Shown piece after piece: positions 32,232 to 41,649 of a stretch of DNA of 64,000 bases. The first letter of the stretch is position 1, and every line of letters starts with the position of its first letter. The DNA comes from Virgibacillus_R byunsanensis (GTDB lineage Bacteria; Bacillota; Bacilli; Bacillales; Amphibacillaceae), in assembly GCF_042675965.1 (NCBI RefSeq), contig NZ_JBHTKJ010000065.1, positions 1 to 64,000 of the forward strand, given 5' to 3'. The position numbers were made by a program, and so were the translations under genes. Below the pieces are notes generated by a model, which was given only the letters and a program-made list of their open reading frames with translations, searched no databases and was not told where the DNA came from.

Positions 32232-34295
32232 TTATGCTTTTAATAACTTCGCATTAATGGCGACTATTATTGTGCTAAGACTCATTAATACTGCCCCGAC
32301 TGCAGGACTTAACACGACTCCAATAGGGGCTAATACACCCGCTGCCAGAGGAATAGCAAAAATATTATATCCAGTTGCCCACCATAAATTTTGCACCATC
32401 TTCCGGTAGGTCTTCTTGGATAATTCCACTAAGGAGACGACATCTTTCGGGTTACTTTTAACAAGGATAGCATCAGCAGTTTCCATTGCTACATCTGTTC
32501 CGGCGCCAATTGCTATACCTAGATCAGCAGTGGCTAATGCTGGGGCATCATTTATACCATCACCAGTCATCGCAACCTTCAAGCCCTTCTCTTGAATTTT
32601 CTTCACCTGATTTGCCTTATCATCAGGCAATACCTCTGCATATACCTCATCGATATCTAACTGCTTCGCTACCCAGTAAGCTACTTTTTCATTGTCACCT
32701 GTGAGCATAATGGAATGAATGCCATGCTGTTTTAATGTAGCAATTGCTTCTTTAGCTGTTTCCCGAACCATATCGGCTAGTGCAATCATACCGATCAATT
32801 CATCTTCCAATAAAACAAATACTACCGTTTTGCCTTCTTCAGACATTTCATTAAATATTTCTTTATCATATTCTAGATTATTATTGTCTACAAAACCTGG
32901 GCTAACCACATTAACTTTTTTACCTTGAATAGTTCCTTCAATTCCTTTACCAGTTATTGACTCAAAATCCGATATTTTTTTTAGTGTAATGTTTCTTTCT
33001 TTGGATGATTCTACTATTCCTGATGCAATAGGATGCTCTGAATTTTGTTCCAGGCTTGCTGCCCACGATAAGACTTCTTCTTCCTCGTAGCCTTTATTCG
33101 GTACGATATTGGTTACACCAAATTCACCTTTTGTTAGCGTACCAGTCTTATCAAACACAACCGCATCTATATTACGCGCGCCTTCAAAATTAGCACGATT
33201 ACGAATTAGCAAACCTTGCTTAGCTGAAATAGCTGTCGAAACCGCTACCACAAGTGGTGCTGCTAAGCCAAGCGCGTGCGGACAAGTTATTACCATCACA
33301 GTAACCATACGCTCTAAGGCAACGTCAAAAGAATATCCAAGCATTAACCATATAAATAGTGTCACAAACCCAGCAGTTAATGCTACGTAAAACAACCACT
33401 TTGCCGCTCTATTTGTTAAATCTTGAGTTTTGGACTTTGATTCCTGTGCTTCTTTTACCATCGTAATTACTTGAGACAAGTAAGAATCTTCGCCAGTTTT
33501 TTCCACATGAATCGTAAGTGATCCTTCGTTATTGACGGAACCTCCAATCACCTCATCACCTTTGTATTTTTCAACAGGGACCGACTCACCCGTAAGCATC
33601 GACTCATCTAAAGCAGATTTTCCATCGATAATCGTTCCATCAACGGGTACCTTTTCACCAGGTTTAACGAGAACACGATCTTCATTATTTAATTCAGATA
33701 CTGGTACATCATGTACTTCGTCGTTTTCATCGAGCTTATGTGCTTCACTTGGCATTAATTTGACAAGTTCTTCTAATGCATTCGATGCGCCCATAATAGA
33801 ACGCATTTCTATCCAGTGGCCCAAAAGCATAATATCGATTAATGTGGCTAATTCCCAAAAGAAGTTACTACCTTCCCAGCCAAATACAGTTAATGTGCTA
33901 TATCCATACGCAACTAGGATAGCAAGGCCAATAAGTGTCATCATACCTGGATTTTTATCCTTTAATTCACTTATCCCTCCAGTAAGGAATGGCCAGCCTC
34001 CATAGAAAAATACAAACGTTGAAAGGGCAAATAAAATATATTGATCATAAGTAAAACGCCAATCGACCCCAATGAATTCCTGAATCATGGGTGACAAGAT
34101 CAGAATTGGTATCGTTACAATTAATGATATATAAAACCGTTTTTTGAATTCGCTAACCATGTCTCCGTGGTCGTGGTGGTCATGATCACCGTGATTGTCA
34201 TGCTTGTGTTCAGCATGGTCGTTGTGATCATGATTATGATGAGTATGATTTTCATGATTGTGTTGATTGTGATGTTTATCATTATCTTTTGTCAT
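32232..34295 (-). CDS. copB: Heavy-metal P-type ATPase, CopB type
   Basis: Membrane pump of 687 residues. A His/Asp-rich cytosolic tail of 45 residues (with runs such as NHTHHNHDHNDHAEHKH) replaces the usual CxxC domain. Then come actuator motif MLTGESVPVE, membrane motif VITCPHALGLA, phosphorylation motif DKTGTLTKG, SEHPIA in the nucleotide domain, and GDGINDAPAL. CPH with a His-rich N-terminus marks the CopB (P1B-3) branch, linked to Cu(II), Cu(I) or Ag(I) export. Good ribosome binding site AAAAGGAG. No CopZ or CopY/CsoR gene with copper ligands is adjacent. Confidence 0.88.
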   Translation of the reverse strand: MTKDNDKHHNQHNHENHTHHNHDHNDHAEHKHDNHGDHDHHDHGDMVSEFKKRFYISLIVTIPILILSPMIQEFIGVDWRFTYDQYILFALSTFVFFYGGWPFLTGGISELKDKNPGMMTLIGLAILVAYGYSTLTVFGWEGSNFFWELATLIDIMLLGHWIEMRSIMGASNALEELVKLMPSEAHKLDENDEVHDVPVSELNNEDRVLVKPGEKVPVDGTIIDGKSALDESMLTGESVPVEKYKGDEVIGGSVNNEGSLTIHVEKTGEDSYLSQVITMVKEAQESKSKTQDLTNRAAKWLFYVALTAGFVTLFIWLMLGYSFDVALERMVTVMVITCPHALGLAAPLVVAVSTAISAKQGLLIRNRANFEGARNIDAVVFDKTGTLTKGEFGVTNIVPNKGYEEEEVLSWAASLEQNSEHPIASGIVESSKERNITLKKISDFESITGKGIEGTIQGKKVNVVSPGFVDNNNLEYDKEIFNEMSEEGKTVVFVLLEDELIGMIALADMVRETAKEAIATLKQHGIHSIMLTGDNEKVAYWVAKQLDIDEVYAEVLPDDKANQVKKIQEKGLKVAMTGDGINDAPALATADLGIAIGAGTDVAMETADAILVKSNPKDVVSLVELSKKTYRKMVQNLWWATGYNIFAIPLAAGVLAPIGVVLSPAVGAVLMSLSTIIVAINAKLLKA

Positions 34296-34390
34296 ACGTT
34301 CATCTCCTTTTACACTTACTATTCCATTTACGCTTAAATAAATGCTTATTGAACACTACCACTATAAAACATCTTTAAATCACCACAACG

Positions 34391-34513
34391 ATTAGAAAAC
34401 TTGGCATTCGTTAAAGGGGTTCTTGGTAAGCGTACTTTGCTTTTTTAGAAGCCCTTATGCTTTGGAGTGCAATCCTTTATAGCGAATGACCTAGTTGCAC
34501 TTATGTAAATAAG
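34391..34513. repeat. Full copy of the AAAACTTGGC intergenic repeat
   Basis: Begins ATTAGAAAACTTGGCATTCG, contains GGTAAGCGTACTTTGC and TAGAAGCCCTTATGC, and ends CTAGTTGCACTTATG...AATAAG. Parts recur at 20626-20655, 63377-63446 and 63726-63774. No ORF. It fills most of the 34296-34622 gap; the remainder holds a terminator. Confidence 0.65.
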
Positions 34514-34540
34514 ACAGTTTTTATGCTTTCTTATCTACTA

Positions 34541-34575
34541 AAAAAATAGAACTATCTTTTAGTTAGATAGCTCCA
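34541..34575 (-). terminator. Terminator of small exported protein gene
   Basis: On the minus strand GAGCTATCT-AACTAAA-AGATAGTTC is followed by TATTTTTTT, about 50 bases after the stop at 34623. Confidence 0.85.
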
Positions 34576-34622
34576 TTCAAGATGTTAGGGGGTTACATGC
34601 TAATATAGTTTTCACATTACAC

Positions 34623-34853
34623 TTACAATTGATTATTCATCACAGGGGATCCATTATTATTGGAACCGTGACAATCCTGATACATTTGTTCCATTTCTTG
34701 TTGCTCCATTTCTGGATGCATTTCTTTCATAAATGGAATCATTTCCTCAAAGCTCCATCCATTATCACTTGGCCCACTATGTGCAAAAACTACATTACCT
34801 AAACCTAAGACCATAACTGCAGCTAATGAAAGAGTTACCATTTTCTTTTTCAT
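34623..34853 (-). CDS. Small exported Met/His-containing protein
   Basis: Protein of 76 residues with a signal peptide (KKKMVTLSLAAVMVLGLGN, cleavage probably VFA|HS). The mature part is acidic and methionine-rich (EEMIPFMKEMHPEMEQQEM...) with one Cys-His pair (DCHG). Methionine, His and Cys clusters outside the cell, next to CopB and a two-component system, suggest extracytoplasmic metal binding. I do not recognise a named family. Ribosome binding site GGGAGGAA. Confidence 0.65.
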   Translation of the reverse strand: MKKKMVTLSLAAVMVLGLGNVVFAHSGPSDNGWSFEEMIPFMKEMHPEMEQQEMEQMYQDCHGSNNNGSPVMNNQL

Positions 34854-34941
34854 TGTTTGTTCCTCCCTTCATCTACTAATATAAAGGAGAGTTATCGAGA
34901 ATTTATCAAGAAAATGTTACAGTGGTATGAAAGATATAATT

Positions 34942-35610
34942 CTAATTAATCCATTTATACCCTACACCCCATACTGTTTTAAAATGATCATCAATTGGGA
35001 AACCTACTTGCCTGATTTTATCTCTTATGTTCCGGACATGCGAATCAACCGTTCTTCCTTCTGTATGTGTATCAAATCCCCATATTAAGTCAATCAACTG
35101 TTCCCTTGCAAAAACTTGATTTGGCTTTTTCATTAGAAGTCCAATCATTTTAAATTCTTTAGGGGTTAACTTAATTGGCTGTTTATGAAAAGAAAATTCA
35201 TATCTGTCCTCATCCCATAATAAACCATTTATTTCAATACTATTCGCCGGAATCCTTCTTCGTAACAAGGCTTCCATTCTGGCTATTAGTTCATTTTCAT
35301 TAATAGGCTTGGTAATATAATCATCTGCGCCTAACGTCAACCCCTTTACAACATCTTCTTTCTGCTCACGAGCAGTTACCATAATGATTGGGACATCAGA
35401 TATACGTCTGATTTCCTGACATAGATCCCACCCATCCATTTCAGGCATCATTATATCAAGCAAAACGAGATCAAATGTTTCCTCAGCCAAACTCCATAAA
35501 GCTTCCTGGGCTCCTAGGGCTTTTTTACATTTATAATCATGTGGCCTTAAGTACAATGCTAATAAATCCAGCATACGTTGCTCATCATCAATGATTAGAA
35601 CTTTATTCAT
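34942..35610 (-). CDS. OmpR-family response regulator
   Basis: Regulator of 222 residues: receiver domain with acidic pocket DDE (residues 8-10), phospho-acceptor Asp in LVLLDIMMPE (about 53) and Lys in ADDYITKPI (about 104), then a winged-helix DNA-binding domain (LTPKEFKMIGLL, TVDSHVRNIRDKI, VWGVGYKW). ATG at 35610 follows AGGTGG, overlapping the kinase stop by eight bases. The ORF order kinase-then-regulator is the reverse of most such pairs. Its neighbours suggest a metal or envelope stress signal; this is inference. Confidence 0.85.
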   Translation of the reverse strand: MNKVLIIDDEQRMLDLLALYLRPHDYKCKKALGAQEALWSLAEETFDLVLLDIMMPEMDGWDLCQEIRRISDVPIIMVTAREQKEDVVKGLTLGADDYITKPINENELIARMEALLRRRIPANSIEINGLLWDEDRYEFSFHKQPIKLTPKEFKMIGLLMKKPNQVFAREQLIDLIWGFDTHTEGRTVDSHVRNIRDKIRQVGFPIDDHFKTVWGVGYKWIN

Positions 35611-36991
35611 TATTGCCACCTCTTGTTAACCTAATAATAACGCTCGTTCCTTCTCCCTGTTCACTCTTAGCTTCTATGTGACCACCATGCGACTCTATAA
35701 TTTCTTTTGCAATGGCTAACCCTAGACCTGTTCCACCACTTTGTCGTGATCTCGACTTTTCAACACGATATAACCGTTCGAATATGTATGGTAGATCATC
35801 TTTAGGTATCCCATCACCTTCATCAGAAATAGTAATTGAGATTTCCTGTTCCATTTGGCTTACTTTTAGCCAAACCCTCCCACCTTCAAAAGAATGTTTT
35901 TTTGCATTATCCAATATATTTATTAAAAGCTGTTGAAATCGTTCTGGGTCAACAAAAGCAATAATCTCTTTAGGACAGCTAACAAACAAAGTAATATCTT
36001 TATCTGAAAATGCTGGATTAACTCGATCAGCCACCGTTTGAATAACGGTACATAAAGATACTTCTTCACGTTGAACCGAAAATTTGTTTTCATCCATTTT
36101 AGCTAACTCGAATAAATTCTTAATTAATATGGACAAATGCTCTGATTCCTCACGAATGATTGTGATATATTCTTTTACTTCAGCGTCCGTTATGTCTTGG
36201 CGGTTTATAATATCGGCATAACCTTTTATATACGTTAAAGGCGTTCTCAGTTCATGTGAGATACTTGCCAGAAATTCATTTCTTTCCGTTTTCAATTGAT
36301 CTAGCTCGTTGGCTAATTTTGTAATCGAATTAGCCAGTTCTCCTAACTCATCCTTACGATCCGTATGTAACTCTACTTTGTTTTTCCCCTTACTCAATTG
36401 TTCTGTTGCTTTCTTCATTTTAATTAATGGATGTGTAATAAGTCTGGATAAAATAAAAACAGTAATAATCGTAAGACCAACTGTCATTAAAGCAACGAAG
36501 ATAAACTGATTGCTGAGCTCATTGACAACGTTTTTCACATTGTTCGTATCGGCAAACATAAAAACATGACCTTTGTGCTCCCCATCAACATTTACCGGAC
36601 TATCAGCCGCAATATATTGTTTATCATCCCAACGGTCTTCCACAACTTTTCCCTTAGTAGAGATTTCATCATAATCAGTGTGCTTAATCACTTCCATCAT
36701 TTCTGGTTCTATAGGATCAGAATGAATTATTACATTACCTGCTTCGTCAGTGATCACTACTACAAAATCAGAAGCAGACTCCATAATCCCAACATGTTCA
36801 ATGGTTGATTCATCAAAATTTGTTTCCAGTACTTCACTATGTGTATTACCCCGTGCTAATAAATTGTCCATCACTTCTTCAATTCGTTCATTCGCTAGAT
36901 TCGTATATAATACAAAAAATAGGATAGATTCGATAATGAAGATGAAAATGAAAAATAGAAACCCAATTTTAAATGAAAGTTTAGTAAACAT
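35603..36991 (-). CDS. Sensor histidine kinase with HAMP domain
   Basis: Membrane kinase of 462 residues. Two transmembrane helices (about 7-27 and 160-182) bracket an extracellular sensor of about 130 residues with a dCache/PAS-like feel (VVVITDEAGNVIIHSDP). A HAMP linker follows, then the H-box FLASISHELRTPLTYI, N-box LLINILDNAKKHS, G1 ISDEGDGIPKDD, and G2 GGTGLGLAI. All catalytic motifs are intact. First gene of the pair with the regulator. Confidence 0.87.
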   Translation of the reverse strand: MFTKLSFKIGFLFFIFIFIIESILFFVLYTNLANERIEEVMDNLLARGNTHSEVLETNFDESTIEHVGIMESASDFVVVITDEAGNVIIHSDPIEPEMMEVIKHTDYDEISTKGKVVEDRWDDKQYIAADSPVNVDGEHKGHVFMFADTNNVKNVVNELSNQFIFVALMTVGLTIITVFILSRLITHPLIKMKKATEQLSKGKNKVELHTDRKDELGELANSITKLANELDQLKTERNEFLASISHELRTPLTYIKGYADIINRQDITDAEVKEYITIIREESEHLSILIKNLFELAKMDENKFSVQREEVSLCTVIQTVADRVNPAFSDKDITLFVSCPKEIIAFVDPERFQQLLINILDNAKKHSFEGGRVWLKVSQMEQEISITISDEGDGIPKDDLPYIFERLYRVEKSRSRQSGGTGLGLAIAKEIIESHGGHIEAKSEQGEGTSVIIRLTRGGNNE

Positions 36992-37046
36992 ATTCTACCT
37001 CTTATATCCAATAAGTTAATGTATCAAAAACTCCAATAATGATAAG

Positions 37047-37719
37047 TCATGCACCAGCTCTTTTTTGAATAATAGCTCCAATCTTTCTACGTCTCTTTAA
37101 TATAGCACCGCTTGCACCAAAGTACCATATCATGAAAATAACAACTTGCAGCGGAAGTGATGTTCCAATTCCAAATACCGATGGCAAAACCAGGCCGTAG
37201 GATGTTACAAGAACAACAGGCATAAATGTTAATAAAAACAACAGAAACATAGTTGGAAAAAAAGCTGAAGTGAAGCTCACGCCCATTAAAAAACTTCCTA
37301 AATAACCATTTTTTTAAAAGTTAGTCGGAAGATTAAACAGGTGCCAGGTTTTCTTCCAGCGAAATAATCCAAACATAATTAGCCCTAACATATAAGCAAA
37401 GATCCAATTGCTTTACGGAGTACAGGAAATACTTGCGTCAATGAACTGTATACACCTTGACCCAAAATCCATATCACAAACCCTATTACAGAAACAACAA
37501 CCATTTTCCCAAGAACAAACAATAACACATGGAGCCATGGAACTTTTTCTACTAAGGATTTTTTACCATAAATAGTAATTGCACTAACACTTCCAGTGAG
37601 CTGACATGGAGCAACTGCTCCAAGAAGCCAAACAACAAAGGAAGATGCTCTAAACCATAGGCTACTTCTATAATTGAACCGCTTACTGTGCCACTAATCT
37701 GGTTAAATAAGTCAAACAT
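37047..37719 (-). pseudogene. Broken CcdA/TauE-like membrane protein gene
   Basis: From an ATG at 37719 the frame gives FDLFNQISGTVSGSIIEVAYGLEH, then shifts to ASSFVVWLLGAVAPCQLTG...IYGKKS...VPWLHVLLFVLGKMV, shifts again after QVFPVLRKAIG, reads FAYMLGLIMFGLFRW, meets TAA, and continues KNGYLGSFLMG into the 79-codon open stretch at 37047-37286 (SFTSAFFPTMFLL...). Together these spell one polytopic protein with an APCQLTG motif like that of CcdA/DsbD-type or sulfite-exporter-like families. Two frameshifts and one stop disable it. The open 79-codon tail should not be called a separate gene. Confidence 0.7.
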
Positions 37720-37741
37720 ACCTTTTCAATTCACAATAAGG

Positions 37742-38647
37742 TTATTTTATTTGTCCACTTTCTAAAATCTGAACCCAAGACGCTGCTGCATTCCCTGACA
37801 AATAGGCATGTCCCTTTGTAGTGTAAATAGCGAATTCCTGATTGTCTTGTTGACTTTGAGCAATATATACAGGGCCATCCTCTGTTAACTCTGGCAAATT
37901 CATTGGCTCTTGATTACTAGTTTCAAGGTTATATTTAACAAGGGAGGGTGTAGTGTTGTAGCTTGCATAAAATAAATTATCTTCATTAAAGAATACCGCT
38001 GTTCCCTGTGAACCTTCTGTGATCAATTGAAAATTTGTTCCTCCATCGTTAGATAGATAAATACCTGTTGTTGTTGCGATCGCAACGAATTTAGAATCTG
38101 TAGGATGGATAGCTAATGCAAAAATATCGCCTTCTATACCTGATGCAGTAATACTTCCCCACGTTTCACCATTATCAGTGCTTGTATAAAAACCTTCTTT
38201 CAGCTTAGAATTCTGCTCGGGGCTTCTCAAAAAAATGTCATGACTTTTATATCCTACTGCCATATCATGAAAATCTGTTTCTCCTTCAAACTGAAGACTT
38301 TCCAGTGTTTCACCACCATCAAAGCTTCGATGGATACCAATTGGGTTCGGCAAGTCTGAATCTTTGCCTGGATGGCCCGAAGTGTAAAAACCTTTATCAA
38401 CTGCATTAAACCCCATATAATCGTTAAAGTTTTTCGTGGTTTTAAACCATTCACCGTCACGATAAATTTTCAATCCTGTATGAGAGGCAAAATATAAGCC
38501 ATCATCCTCCCCAGCATATCCCATTCCATGAACGTGATCCACGCTCCCATCAAATGAGGTTTCAAATGCTTGATCGTCATTATTACTACAACCTGCTACT
38601 AATATTCCGGTAATAATAGTTATAAAAAATGCTACTTTCTTTACCAT
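37742..38647 (-). CDS. Lipoprotein with sortilin/BNR-like beta-propeller
   Basis: Surface lipoprotein of 301 residues. Signal peptide with lipobox LVAGC near residue 19, then beta-propeller repeats with Asp-box-like words (SFDGGETLES, STDNGETWGS, SNDGGTNFQL) and an early HVHGMGYAGEDDG motif. It belongs to the F510_1955-type glycosylhydrolase-like family, often found with copper or redox genes; actual enzymatic activity is unproven. ATG at 38647 follows GGAGGA. Directly downstream of the broken membrane gene's 5' end, on the same strand. Confidence 0.75.
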   Translation of the reverse strand: MVKKVAFFITIITGILVAGCSNNDDQAFETSFDGSVDHVHGMGYAGEDDGLYFASHTGLKIYRDGEWFKTTKNFNDYMGFNAVDKGFYTSGHPGKDSDLPNPIGIHRSFDGGETLESLQFEGETDFHDMAVGYKSHDIFLRSPEQNSKLKEGFYTSTDNGETWGSITASGIEGDIFALAIHPTDSKFVAIATTTGIYLSNDGGTNFQLITEGSQGTAVFFNEDNLFYASYNTTPSLVKYNLETSNQEPMNLPELTEDGPVYIAQSQQDNQEFAIYTTKGHAYLSGNAAASWVQILESGQIK

Positions 38648-38732
38648 AGATTGTCCTCCAATAATCCTTTTTTCATGGCTGTCATGATAAAACATATTAT
38701 AGAAAATGATTATCGAGTTTTTATGCAGAATT

Positions 38733-39341
38733 TTATTTATTTGGAGACAAAATCAACTTTCTCATGATAGATGTCATTAAATAGGTTTGCTCCTTAATCT
38801 TTAATCCTGCTTTTTCTATATTCTCGATTGTTTTACGATTAACATTTGCGCCCACCATTCTTACAGTAAGTGGATTCATTACATCAAGCAACTTACCAGC
38901 AATTGGATTCTCACTTCGCATATGCTCAAGCATTACTATCTTACCCTCAGGTTTTACCACACGGCGAATTTCTTTGAATCCCTCGACCGGATCTGGAACG
39001 GAACAAAAAACACACGTTGAAACGACAACATCAAATGTATTATCTAAAAAATCCATCTGTTGTGCATCCATTTCCCTTAATGCAATAGTGGCTTTTGCGT
39101 CTTCTATTTTCCCATATGCTTTTGCAAGCATTTTTGGACTAAAATCAATCCCGGTAACGTGTACGTTTGAAGGATAAAGGGGAAGGTTGGACCCTGTACC
39201 AACACCAACTTCTAGAATATCACCATGCAAATTTCCAAGTACCTCTTCACGCCAGGATGAACGGATCATATGATCCATTACATCGAAAATAGAAGCTATT
39301 CTATCATATCGTTTTCTAATAATGTCTGTATGACGATTCAC
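38733..39341 (-). CDS. SAM-dependent methyltransferase (UbiE-like)
   Basis: Cytosolic class I methyltransferase of 202 residues. Motif I ILEVGVGTGSNLP (about 42-54), motif II-like VTGIDFSPKML, and VVVSTCVFCSVPDP, a Cys-rich variant of motif IV. KPEGKIVMLEHMRSENP follows. The UbiE-like core is complete, but the substrate is unknown; small size and the metal-linked neighbourhood would fit a lipid, quinone or metalloid substrate. GTG start behind AAAGGAG. Confidence 0.78.
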   Translation of the reverse strand: MNRHTDIIRKRYDRIASIFDVMDHMIRSSWREEVLGNLHGDILEVGVGTGSNLPLYPSNVHVTGIDFSPKMLAKAYGKIEDAKATIALREMDAQQMDFLDNTFDVVVSTCVFCSVPDPVEGFKEIRRVVKPEGKIVMLEHMRSENPIAGKLLDVMNPLTVRMVGANVNRKTIENIEKAGLKIKEQTYLMTSIMRKLILSPNK

Positions 39342-39346
39342 CGTTA

Positions 39347-39571
39347 TCAGCTCCTTTCATCTCGTTTTAGAGCAGACTTCAATTGTTCATATTCCGCCTC
39401 GCTTATCTCTCCCTTTGCTAACCGTTCTTTTAAGATCTGCATGGGTGTTCTCTTGCGACCACCACCATTGATGTAACTTGTAACAAGGTAAATTCCTAAA
39501 ATTAATAATCCAACCCAAAATATAACCATCATCCACCAAAATGTACCATATCCATTCATCATGTGCATCAT
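39347..39571 (-). CDS. SHOCT-domain small membrane protein
   Basis: Protein of 74 residues: a Met/Trp-rich N-terminus, one transmembrane helix (FWWMMVIFWVGLLILGIYLV), and a C-terminal SHOCT motif (ILKERLAKGEISEAEYEQLK). SHOCT is a short oligomerisation helix pair. Five bases upstream of the methyltransferase gene, so co-transcribed. Start ATG follows GGAGGTGG. Such proteins are frequent beside copper genes. Confidence 0.82.
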   Translation of the reverse strand: MMHMMNGYGTFWWMMVIFWVGLLILGIYLVTSYINGGGRKRTPMQILKERLAKGEISEAEYEQLKSALKRDERS

Positions 39572-39693
39572 GGAACCACCTCCAATATTTATAGTATATC
39601 AATGAAATTTCGAGAAAATTTGCAAACTATAAGTGATTTATCAAAAATCATTTAAAAATCCGGTAAGATATTACTAGGTTTCTAGTAGAACTA

Positions 39694-40059
39694 CTATTGT
39701 TTAATAACAAATAAGCTATAAATAGACACTAAAAATAAAACCAAGCAGATCACACACGTCATAAAAATAATTAATTTAAATGAAGAATGGAATGATTGGG
39801 TATTAATGTTGCGCCTATTACGGATATAAATGAGGGTTGAGAAGGAAATCGTTATAAGTCCAAATAAAAGTGTAAACAGACTAATTAGAACTATTAGCGA
39901 ATTATTTACATGCTCATTCATTGGAGTATTAAAATGTAAAGTTGTTGCTAAAAATCCTATTCCTATAATAGCAAGAGCAGTCCTAACCCACGCTAAATAG
40001 GTTCTTTCGTTTGCTAAATGTTGTGTAACGTATTTGGATTCATCATTTTCATTTTTCAT
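39694..40059 (-). CDS. DUF202 (YidH-like) membrane protein
   Basis: Protein of 121 residues with the DUF202 signature (LANERTYLAWVRTALAIIGIG) at the N-terminus and three transmembrane helices. Function unknown; yeast VTC proteins carry the same domain. ATG at 40059 preferred over a TTG two codons upstream. It is separated from the SHOCT gene by 122 bases, so may be transcribed independently. Confidence 0.82.
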   Translation of the reverse strand: MKNENDESKYVTQHLANERTYLAWVRTALAIIGIGFLATTLHFNTPMNEHVNNSLIVLISLFTLLFGLITISFSTLIYIRNRRNINTQSFHSSFKLIIFMTCVICLVLFLVSIYSLFVIKQ

Positions 40060-40373
40060 GTACAAGATCTCCCACTAGGTAACAACCATTTTCTATTTTT
40101 ATTATTAATAGATGTCTTTGTGTATATACATTGGTTACCGTTTTATTCGATGTAATACTTCTGCAATATGCTGTTATAATCTTTCCTTTTTCCACTATTT
40201 AAGTCAATTTCTGTATATTATTGATAGCTGGCAAATATTCCCATAACGCAATGCATTACATGAATGATATGGGATACATAAGTTGGGAGCTTAATAGTTA
40301 ATTTTTGCTAATGCTAAAATATATTACATTTAGTAGCCTTTAATAGAAAGCTATTTTACTAGGAGGTTAACTC
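40060..40373. other. Intergenic region, nothing specific found
   Basis: 314 bases between divergent genes. AT-rich, with no clear terminator, repeat or operator. It must carry the promoters for the DUF202 gene and the LysM hydrolase gene, but I cannot point to convincing -35/-10 pairs. AGGAGG at 40361-40366 is the ribosome binding site of the next gene. Confidence 0.5.
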
Positions 40374-40961
40374 ATGAATAAAATCATACAATTAGTGTTA
40401 GCAGCTGCATTATCAATAAGTGTTCTAACTTTACCAACTAGTGCTGACGCTTCTTCATATAAAGTACAAAAAGGTGAATCATTCTGGTCTATATCTAATA
40501 AATTTGGAATATCTTTATCAAACTTGCAATTAGCTAATAATCGGACTGGTAGCCTTTTGTATGCGGGGGAAACATTAAACATTCCGAACTCTGTTTCATA
40601 TAAGGACAAACAGCTGATGGCTAAGCTTGTCCACGCTGAAGCTAAAGGAGAGTCCTATGCAGGAAAGGTTGCTGTAGCAACAGTTGTATTAAATCGTGTA
40701 GATCACAATGAGTTCCCTAACACGGTAAATGGAGTTGTTTATGAACGTTCAGGTGGTCACTATGCATTCACACCTGTTCAAACAGGTTCTATTAACCAAG
40801 CACCAGGTGCAGAAGATATGCGAGCTGTCAATGAAGCTATTGCATTTAGAGGTCAAGGTTCAGGTTCTATCTATTTCTATAACCCTAAAACCGCAAAAAG
40901 TGATTGGATCTTCTCACGTGAAGTAACAGTAACAATTGGAAACCACCGTTTCGCAAAATAA
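40374..40961 (+). CDS. LysM and SleB/CwlJ-type cell wall hydrolase
   Basis: Exported peptidoglycan hydrolase of 195 residues. Signal peptide (about 1-27, cleavage likely ADA|SS), one LysM domain (YKVQKGESFWSISNKFGISLSNLQLAN, about 29-72), and a Hydrolase_2 domain (about 83-195) with the catalytic Glu in LVHAEAKGES and VLNRVDHNEFPNTV. The same layout occurs in germination-associated and cell-wall enzymes of Bacillus; a spore role is plausible but not certain. Single-gene unit ended by a strong terminator. Confidence 0.88.
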   Translation: MNKIIQLVLAAALSISVLTLPTSADASSYKVQKGESFWSISNKFGISLSNLQLANNRTGSLLYAGETLNIPNSVSYKDKQLMAKLVHAEAKGESYAGKVAVATVVLNRVDHNEFPNTVNGVVYERSGGHYAFTPVQTGSINQAPGAEDMRAVNEAIAFRGQGSGSIYFYNPKTAKSDWIFSREVTVTIGNHRFAK

Positions 40962-40972
40962 AAATGCAAACA

Positions 40973-41015
40973 AAAAGTCGTGATTCCTTATATGAAAAGG
41001 ATCACGACTTTTTTG
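40973..41015 (+). terminator. Rho-independent terminator
   Basis: AAAGTCGTGATTCCTT and AAGGATCACGACTTT pair around TATATGA with TTTTTTGG following, 12 bases after the LysM-hydrolase stop. Confidence 0.9.
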
Positions 41016-41245
41016 GCTTCTACTAATAAAGTGCGGAAAGGACATAAAGATGTAATAGGATTTTCAATTTTACCACAGAAGTACCTCCACTCTATATGCC
41101 ATCACTTTCATACCACTTGTTGCAACTTTGTTTCAGGCTGCATTGTCATAAACTTGTGATCATAAATTACTGTTTTTTGTAGTTGACGATTATATCTTTG
41201 GTACTGTTAATAAAGTTTTAATCTCTAAATAAACTATTAAATGCC

Positions 41246-41284
41246 TGCCTACAGTAAACAACTGTAGGCAGGCATTTTAACTTT
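41246..41284. terminator. Terminator-like hairpin
   Basis: AATGCCTGCCTACAGT and ACTGTAGGCAGGCATT form a long perfect stem with a short loop, followed by TTAACTTTC. It may end leftward transcripts from the PAS fragment or rightward ones. Confidence 0.65.
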
Positions 41285-41317
41285 CTAGAAAACTAGTTTT
41301 CGACCAACTAAAACTCT

Positions 41318-41613
41318 TTTAGTCCATATGAATCTCTTCCAGCATCTTTACTTCATAGAGTACTATATCTGCATTTTTCAACATCAAAAACGGCGTTCCT
41401 AGGAAAGATGCCATTGCGATACACATACTAGTTGTAAATCTCCTGAATAGTTTGATGAGTAAGTTCCGTACCCTCCATAGCAGAGCGATTTAAGAATTTA
41501 TAAATATATTCCGATTCATTTTCTATTCTAATGACAAACACCATGTCACTAATTCCATTCATCACTATTTTGTCATATGTAAATTCATCTGACTTATACA
41601 TGCTTATTCCCAT
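41318..41613 (-). pseudogene. Fragment of a PAS-domain protein
   Basis: The open part at 41428-41613 (61 codons) reads like the start of a PAS fold (IVMNGISDMVFVIRIENESEYIYKFLNRSAMEGTEL) and stops after IQEIYN. In a neighbouring frame the sequence continues for about 30 codons (ASFLGTPFLMLKNADIVLYE...), resembling the following PAS strands. The output domain (GGDEF, kinase or other) is absent. Probably the 5' remnant of a signalling gene. The flanking stretch 41015-41317 shows one hairpin with GCCTGCCTACAGT...ACTGTAGGCAGGC at about 41250 and nothing else. Confidence 0.45.
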
Positions 41614-41649
41614 ACTTCTTTACTAACAGATTTCTTGTCAAAACGATAA

